A stretch of DNA of 64,000 nucleotides. Origin: an uncultured Eggerthella sp. (lineage in GTDB: Bacteria; Actinomycetota; Coriobacteriia; Coriobacteriales; Eggerthellaceae). The DNA lies in the NCBI GenBank assembly GCA_900546175.1, contig URBX01000001.1, forward strand, positions 1-64,000, written 5' to 3'. The notes beneath the pieces are model-generated. The model did no database searches, was not told where the DNA came from, and was given only the letters and a program-made list of their open reading frames with translations. Shown piece by piece: positions 59,064 to 64,000 of the stretch; the stretch's first letter is position 1, and the number at the start of each line of letters is the position of its first letter. The position numbers were made by a program, and so were the translations under genes.

Positions 59064-60620
59064 TTAGCGAGCGTAATCAACAGAACGAGTCTCGCGAATA
59101 ACAACAACCTTTACTTCACCAGGATATTTAGTCTCATTCTGAATTTGGCGGGCGATATCATGAGCTAATACGGTGGTATGTGCTTCATCAACAACATCTG
59201 GGGTTACAATAACGCGAACTTCTCTACCGGCCTGTATAGCATGGGTACGTTCAACACCTTCGTAAGAATTAGCAATTTCCTCGAGTTTTTCAAGGCGCTT
59301 GATGTATGTTTCAAGATTCTCTTTACGTGCTCCAGGACGGGCAGCGGAAATTGCGTCCGCAGCCTGAACCAAAACATCTAAAACAGAATTAGGTTCAACA
59401 TCATTATGGTGAGCCTCGATAGCATGAACAATCATAGGCTCTTCGCCAAAACGACGAGCCAAATCAGCGCCAATGACTGCGTGTGAACCTTCAATTTCGT
59501 GGTCAACGGCTTTACCTAAGTCATGCAAAAGGCCTGCACGTTTCGCAGGGACAGGATCTAGGCCAAGCTCGGAAGCCATAATGCCACAGAGATAAGCTAC
59601 TTCTAAGGAGTGGTTGAGAACATTCTGACCATAAGAAGTGCGATAACGTAGTCTACCTAATGTTTTAACAAGTTCTGGATGTAGGTCATAGATGCCAGTA
59701 TCGAAGGTTGCTTGTTCTGCTGCTTCAATGATTTGCTGATTAACATACTTAGATGCCTTATTGAACATTTCTTCAATACGAGCTGGATGAATACGGCCAT
59801 CAGCAATCAAATTCTCCATGGTGACGCTCGCAATTTCGCGACGTACTGGGTCATGAGAAGAGATGGTAACGCACTCAGGTGTGTCATCAATAATAAGGTT
59901 GGTACCCGTAATTTGTTCAAAAGAACGAATGTTTCTACCTTCACGACCGATAATTCGACCCTTAAGATCATCAGAAGAAATATGAATAGTAGAAACAGTA
60001 ATTTGGGCAGTTTGATCTGCAGCAAGTCGTTGGATAGCAACCGATAAAATCTCTCGAGCTTTTTTGTCTGCTTCAGCTTTGGTGCGCTGTTCAGACTCGC
60101 GAATAATTGCAGCAGATTCTACCGCAACTTCCTCTCGTAAACCGTCAAGCAATTCAACCTTTGCTTCTTCAGCAGTAAGACCAGCTACTTCTTCAAGACG
60201 AGTAGCAATGCTCTTTTCCTGCTTCTGTAATTCTCTTTGCTTACGATCAAGGGAGCCTTGCAATGATGAAACTTGATGTTCGCGCTGGTCAAGAGTGTCG
60301 CTACGACGATCGAGATTCTGTTCACGTTTATTGATGCGCTCTTCCGCAAAGCGAACTTCACGCATGCGTTCCTTGTGCTCTTCTTCTTGAGATTGCTTAA
60401 GTTTAAGTGCCTCATCTTTAGCTTCTACTAAAGCTTCACGCTTCATGCTCTCAGCTTCGCGTTTCATGCTCTCAGCTTCACGCTTAGCTTCATTCAAAAC
60501 AGAGTTTGCGTCATCAGTTTTTTGCTGAATCTGCTTTTTCTGAAGTTGCTGCATCAAATAATAGCCGATGAGGAAACCTACAATGATTGCAACTAAAACA
60601 GCCACAATGAGTTCAATCAT
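59064..60620 (-). CDS. rny: Ribonuclease Y
   Basis: A 518-aa RNase Y: N-terminal transmembrane helix (about 3-23), long coiled coil (about 30-190), KH domain (IIGREGRNIRSFEQITG, about 225-280) and HD domain (LLHDLGKAVDHE, about 335-430). It is the membrane-anchored endonuclease that initiates mRNA decay in many Gram-positive bacteria. A duplicated heptad segment, AESMKREAESMKREA, is visible in the coiled coil. AAAGGAACC precedes the ATG. Confidence 0.96.
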   Translation of the reverse strand: MIELIVAVLVAIIVGFLIGYYLMQQLQKKQIQQKTDDANSVLNEAKREAESMKREAESMKREALVEAKDEALKLKQSQEEEHKERMREVRFAEERINKREQNLDRRSDTLDQREHQVSSLQGSLDRKQRELQKQEKSIATRLEEVAGLTAEEAKVELLDGLREEVAVESAAIIRESEQRTKAEADKKAREILSVAIQRLAADQTAQITVSTIHISSDDLKGRIIGREGRNIRSFEQITGTNLIIDDTPECVTISSHDPVRREIASVTMENLIADGRIHPARIEEMFNKASKYVNQQIIEAAEQATFDTGIYDLHPELVKTLGRLRYRTSYGQNVLNHSLEVAYLCGIMASELGLDPVPAKRAGLLHDLGKAVDHEIEGSHAVIGADLARRFGEEPMIVHAIEAHHNDVEPNSVLDVLVQAADAISAARPGARKENLETYIKRLEKLEEIANSYEGVERTHAIQAGREVRVIVTPDVVDEAHTTVLAHDIARQIQNETKYPGEVKVVVIRETRSVDYAR

Positions 60621-60654
60621 GGAGGTTCCTTTCTAATAGAAATTTACATAAGCG

Positions 60655-60690
60655 GCATAAAAAAAATGCCTTGAATAACAAGGCATGAAC
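60655..60690 (-). terminator. Terminator of the recA-recX transcript
   Basis: ATGCCTTG (60666-60673) pairs with CAAGGCAT (60679-60686) around AATAA. Read on the minus strand the stem is followed by a run of T (complement of 60659-60666). It lies about 195 bp beyond recX and before rny, so it separates the two transcripts. The rest of 60621-60880 is AT-rich and holds the rny promoter region. Confidence 0.8.
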
Positions 60691-60880
60691 ACAGTACACC
60701 AGGGGTGCAATAAATAGAGTATGTAAATATATTCTAAATACCAAGCGGTACTAAAGTTCATGCAAGAATCAATAATAAAACATTTGAATGGTTTATTCCA
60801 TAATTCATTCAAAAAAACACTTTATTACTCTATATCACCATAGAAGGTATAAAAACTTGGTTTTTCTTCATTCATAAGGG

Positions 60881-61459
60881 CTAATTCTTTAGAGAGATGG
60901 AAGAAATCCAGCGTTTAGTTGCCGACAGAGCAACACTTGATTGGTAACCATTTCGAATAAGTTTTCCATAAGCAGCTTGAAACTTATTCTTTGAACGAGG
61001 AGGTTTTTGACAAAGAAGTTGATACGCTCTGAGTTCTTCTTGGTCCATATCGAAGAAGGCATCAATGCATCCATCAATGAATGATTCTGAAATACCTTGC
61101 GCAAGAAGATCCGCCTTCGCTCCCCTCAATCCCTTATTTCTATTTACTTTTGAACGTAGATAAACTTCGGTAAAACGTTCGTCGTTTAAGTAATTGCATG
61201 ATAAAGCACGCTCAACTGCTATAGAAATGGCTTGTTGAGAATAATTTAACGAGCTAAGTCTTTGCTTAATTTCATGCACCGATCTATCCCTAACAGCAAC
61301 AAGTTGTTGTATTTTTTGAAAAGCTTTTTCAGGGGAATCAGTACAGATTTGGCATTCTGTACAATCTTCATTATCTAAATCGGAAGCTTCGCTTTCTATT
61401 GAGTTGATTTGAGCTTGCAAAGAGGCAAGAATCTCCTCTTTGCACTTAGACGAACTCAT
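60881..61459 (-). CDS. recX: Regulatory protein RecX
   Basis: A 192-aa RecX: an N-terminal acidic extension with CTECQIC, then the three-helix repeats typical of RecX (RSVHEIKQRLSSLNYSQQAI, LNDERFTEVYLRSK, GLRGAKADLLAQGIS). It modulates RecA filaments. Its ATG overlaps the recA stop (ATGA-type overlap), a very common arrangement. Confidence 0.92.
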   Translation of the reverse strand: MSSSKCKEEILASLQAQINSIESEASDLDNEDCTECQICTDSPEKAFQKIQQLVAVRDRSVHEIKQRLSSLNYSQQAISIAVERALSCNYLNDERFTEVYLRSKVNRNKGLRGAKADLLAQGISESFIDGCIDAFFDMDQEELRAYQLLCQKPPRSKNKFQAAYGKLIRNGYQSSVALSATKRWISSISLKN

Positions 61460-62475
61460 TATGCTTCTACAGTTTCATTCTGCGAGGCTGTTAAGCCGTA
61501 ATACTCGCGAATTTTATCTTCAATCTCTTGTCTCATATCAGGGTTTTCCCTCAGAGTATTCTTTGCTGCTTCTCTACCCTGACCTAAACGCTCTTGACCG
61601 TAATTGAACCAGGAACCGCTTTTTCCAACTGCTCCAATTTCTACACCCATATCAAGAATGCAACCTTCTTTTGAAATACCTTCACCGTACATAAGGTCAA
61701 ATTCTGCTTGCCTGAAAGGAGGAGCAACTTTATTCTTTACTACCTTTGCGCGAACGCGATTTCCAATGAATTCGCCATCCTTTTTCAGGCTTTCGATACG
61801 GCGAATATCGATACGAACCGAAGAATAGAACTTCAAAGCACGGCCACCTGTGGTAGTTTCTGGACTACCAAACATAACACCAATTTTTTCACGTAATTGA
61901 TTAATGAAAATACAGGTTGTATTTGACTTAGAAAGAGAACCAGCAAGCTTACGAAGCGCTTGGCTCATAAGACGAGCCTGAAGGCCAATAGTGGAATCAC
62001 CAATTTCACCCTCAATTTCAGCACGAGGAACAAGTGCAGCAACTGAGTCAACAACAATGCAATCAATTGCACCACTACGAACAAGCATATCGCAGATCTC
62101 CAATGCTTGTTCTCCAGTGTCTGGCTGGGAGATAAGCATCTCATCTACATCCACTCCCAATTTAGCGGCATAAACCGGATCTAGTGCATGCTCTGCGTCA
62201 ATAAAGGCAACTATGCCACCTTGAGCTTGTGCTTCAGCAATAATGTGAAGTGCAATAGTGGTTTTACCAGAAGATTCAGGGCCGTATACTTCAATAATAC
62301 GACCTTTTGGAACGCCACCAATTCCCAATGCGATATCTAAAGGAAGAGCTCCTGTTGGGATTGCTTCAACATGAAGATTAGAAGATTCTCCTAATTTCAT
62401 GATTGAGCCTTTGCCAAACTTACGCTCAATCTGATCAGTAGTCATTTTTAAGGATTGCTCTTTGTCCTTGTTCAT
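61459..62475 (-). CDS. recA: Recombinase RecA
   Basis: A 338-aa RecA: GPESSGKTTIALH Walker A, CIVVDSVAALVPRAEIEGE Walker B/L1 region, L2 NQLREKIGVMFGSPETTTGG, and an acidic C-terminus. It performs homologous recombination and triggers LexA autocleavage. AGGAG precedes the ATG. A perfect LexA box lies in the promoter. It forms an operon with recX. Confidence 0.98.
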   Translation of the reverse strand: MNKDKEQSLKMTTDQIERKFGKGSIMKLGESSNLHVEAIPTGALPLDIALGIGGVPKGRIIEVYGPESSGKTTIALHIIAEAQAQGGIVAFIDAEHALDPVYAAKLGVDVDEMLISQPDTGEQALEICDMLVRSGAIDCIVVDSVAALVPRAEIEGEIGDSTIGLQARLMSQALRKLAGSLSKSNTTCIFINQLREKIGVMFGSPETTTGGRALKFYSSVRIDIRRIESLKKDGEFIGNRVRAKVVKNKVAPPFRQAEFDLMYGEGISKEGCILDMGVEIGAVGKSGSWFNYGQERLGQGREAAKNTLRENPDMRQEIEDKIREYYGLTASQNETVEA

Positions 62476-62512
62476 TTTTTCTCCTAATTAAGGGTGTATT
62501 TTGGACAAACTT

Positions 62513-62541
62513 AGAATAAACGAACATCTGTTCGAAATCAA
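62513..62541 (-). promoter_or_regulatory. recA promoter with perfect LexA box
   Basis: On the minus strand, TTGATT (62536-62541) and TATTCT (62513-62518) are 17 nt apart. The spacer contains the perfect 14-bp box CGAAC-N4-GTTCG (62521-62534). Bound LexA would exclude polymerase. This gives the reference box for the window. Confidence 0.88.
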
Positions 62542-62616
62542 TACTAAGTTTATAAATTAAAATAAAGATATTTCCTCAAATTTAGTTGAAAGTTATATTA
62601 ATTAGAAATATTTAAA

Positions 62617-63924
62617 CTACTTTTTAAGAATCTCTTTTTTCATCAATGAGAACGCATGCAGGATAGTTTTTGTTCTATTCTCGGTACGATCAGTACCAAA
62701 ATGGCAGACTTCAGCATACGAAGTATTTTCTGTAGAAACACCAAACCATACAGTTCCAACAGGTTTTTCAGGCGTTCCTCCTCCTGGACCAGCAACTCCC
62801 GTAACCGAAAGTGCAATTGTTGAATTACAGAGCTTTCGAGAGCCTTCGGACATACTTAGAGCTACTTCAGAACTAACGGCACCGTATTTTTGAAGCTCAT
62901 GAGAAGGAACCTTAAGTATCGACTCTTTAACAGTATTCGAATAACTTACTACCCCACCACAGACAACATCCGAACTACCTGGAACAGCCGTAAGAGCACC
63001 TGTGATTAACCCACCAGTACAACTTTCTGCGGTTGATAGGGTGATATTTTTTTCTTTTGCTAAGGAAATTACTTCGCAAGCAACTTGAATTACCTCATCA
63101 GTAAGTTCATGAACAGATAGATCATCTTGTTTATTTGCAAGGGATGCTATTTTTTTATCAGCTATATAAGATTCTGAATTGCCAAGTGATGCACTGCTCT
63201 TGTCATCGTTATTGTTATGAGAGATATCATTTTTTGTTATATAGAAATCATCGGAAGTATCGGAAGGTTTGAAGCCTAATACCTCTTTACATTTAAAAAG
63301 GTAATCAAGCATGGAGACAATGGTAAGAATTAAAGCAATTGCCATTACAAACCAAGACAAATAATAGAAAACAGTACCCAAAGAACCATGAATACTTAAT
63401 AACAATTCAGAGTCCATGATAATGAAAAGCAGAATTGCAATAATCTGAAATACGGTTTTAGCTTTACCATACCAACTTGCCGCAACAACAATTCCTTGTG
63501 AGGCAGCAACCATGCGCAAACCAGAAATAATAAATTCACGAACTAAAATAATAAGAGCAACCCATGATGGAAGAACTTGAAGTTCACAAAGTGCCAAAAG
63601 GGCTCCGGCTACCAGAATTTTATCTGCAAGCGGATCAATAAACTTACCGAAATCTGTTACTTCTCCCCTGCTTCTTGCAAGATAACCATCAAGAGCATCA
63701 GTAGCTGCAAGAACACTGAACAAAAGTCCCGCAATCCAGGGTTTGTACAACTCAGCTTCAGGCCAGAAAGAAAGCCACTGAGGCCATGGAGCAATAAGCA
63801 CCGCAACAAATACAGGCACCAACAGAATACGGACAATCGTAACAATGTTTGCCGGTGTCCAAATTGAAGACGTGGTAGTTTTTGAAGTGTGAGTAGATGA
63901 AGTGTTTGGGCTAGAATTAGACAC
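62617..63924 (-). CDS. pgsA: PgsA-CinA fusion: phosphatidylglycerophosphate synthase plus NMN-deamidase-type domain
   Basis: A 435-aa fusion. Residues about 20-210 are a CDP-alcohol phosphatidyltransferase with the full motif: Asp76, Asp79-Gly80, Ala83-Arg84, Gly93, Asp97, Asp101. This is PgsA, making phosphatidylglycerophosphate in the membrane. A polar linker (about 215-270) is followed by a CinA C-terminal domain (about 275-432: TAESCTGGLITGALTAVPG, VSYSNTVKESIL, SVTGVAGPGGGTPEKPVGTVW), the PncC-type NMN amidohydrolase. pgsA, cinA and recA are neighbours in many bacteria; here the first two are one frame. GTG start at 63924 after GGAGG. Confidence 0.88.
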   Translation of the reverse strand: MSNSSPNTSSTHTSKTTTSSIWTPANIVTIVRILLVPVFVAVLIAPWPQWLSFWPEAELYKPWIAGLLFSVLAATDALDGYLARSRGEVTDFGKFIDPLADKILVAGALLALCELQVLPSWVALIILVREFIISGLRMVAASQGIVVAASWYGKAKTVFQIIAILLFIIMDSELLLSIHGSLGTVFYYLSWFVMAIALILTIVSMLDYLFKCKEVLGFKPSDTSDDFYITKNDISHNNNDDKSSASLGNSESYIADKKIASLANKQDDLSVHELTDEVIQVACEVISLAKEKNITLSTAESCTGGLITGALTAVPGSSDVVCGGVVSYSNTVKESILKVPSHELQKYGAVSSEVALSMSEGSRKLCNSTIALSVTGVAGPGGGTPEKPVGTVWFGVSTENTSYAEVCHFGTDRTENRTKTILHAFSLMKKEILKK

Positions 63925-64000
63925 GTGATGCCTCCATTACATACAGTAAGGTGTCATCAATTGTATAGGTTCCAAATTCGCCAATCGTTCCCTTATCAAG
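63917..64000 (-). CDS. 3' end of an unidentified gene, possibly rimO
   Basis: The last 27 codons of a minus-strand gene, stopping at TAA 63917-63919 and overlapping the pgsA start by 8 nt. The end reads GEFGTYTIDDTLLYVMEAS, with a beta-type pattern compatible with the TRAM-domain tail of RimO, which is often upstream of pgsA. The fragment is too short to be sure. Confidence 0.4.
   Translation of the reverse strand, partial: LDKGTIGEFGTYTIDDTLLYVMEASRV

Noticed and set aside
1..64000. tRNA, rRNA or tmRNA genes
   Set aside because: I looked for T-loop GGTTCRA-type signatures and rRNA landmarks. The few GTTCGAAT-like matches fall inside protein-coding genes and lack cloverleaf partners.

Overview
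The window looks like chromosome of an anaerobic, low-GC member of the Coriobacteriia (Actinobacteria), possibly Atopobiaceae or a relative. The evidence is a SOS regulon with boxes of the CGAAC-N4-GTTCG type, an NrdR/LexA/HflX/DapL/DapF/MiaA/MiaB/SpoVS/RNase Y/RecX/RecA/PgsA housekeeping block, [FeFe]-hydrogenase maturases, sortase pili, and a LuxR regulator with a 12-helix membrane domain of the kind common in this class. The taxonomic call is inference. I see no rRNA, tRNA, CRISPR array or intact insertion sequence.

Layout. 0.2-3.6 kb: a PadR regulator, the primary sigma factor RpoD with an extra N-terminal SAP/Rho-N-like domain, a small lipoprotein, an unusual run of hairpins with a 34-nt period (about 2963-3145), and a 105-aa protein behind a LexA-type box. 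3.7-8.5 kb (minus strand): tyrosine recombinase, TelA, XpaC-like protein and a ClC-type anion channel. 8.6-20 kb (minus): a membrane-bound LuxR regulator, then a seven-gene operon resembling carnitine/crotonobetaine (Cai) or bile-acid (Bai) CoA pathways: MFS, esterase, acyl-CoA dehydrogenase, type III CoA-transferase, acyl-CoA ligase, second MFS, enoyl-CoA hydratase. Its substrate is unknown. 20.5-27.5 kb (plus): a hypothetical gene and a pilus operon (large tip adhesin, backbone pilin, class C sortase).

27.5-37.3 kb: a GC-rich island carrying a MATE exporter divergent from a methyltransferase plus a five-gene nickel/peptide-type ABC importer, and a small PD-(D/E)XK-like protein. It is flanked by decayed polysaccharide genes: an FrhB-like remnant on the left, and sugar-transferase and VanZ remnants on the right. 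38-42.3 kb (minus): an MPQTG surface protein, an EcsC-family protein, a transporter-tail remnant, a DUF5714-like protein and a TetR regulator. 42.4-45.5 kb (plus): HydF, HydE and a zinc-ribbon protein.

45.6-64 kb is mostly minus strand and mostly core: a REC-GGDEF-EAL-REC-GGDEF protein, an old-yellow-enzyme-family oxidoreductase, Dut, NrdR, a tail-anchored protein divergent from LexA, HflX, DapL, DapF, MiaA, MiaB, SpoVS, a GHKL ATPase, RNase Y, RecX, RecA, a PgsA-CinA fusion, and the end of one further gene. LexA-type boxes sit in front of recA, between lexA and the tail-anchored protein, and in front of the 105-aa gene at 3.3 kb. That suggests a small SOS regulon with two uncharacterised members.
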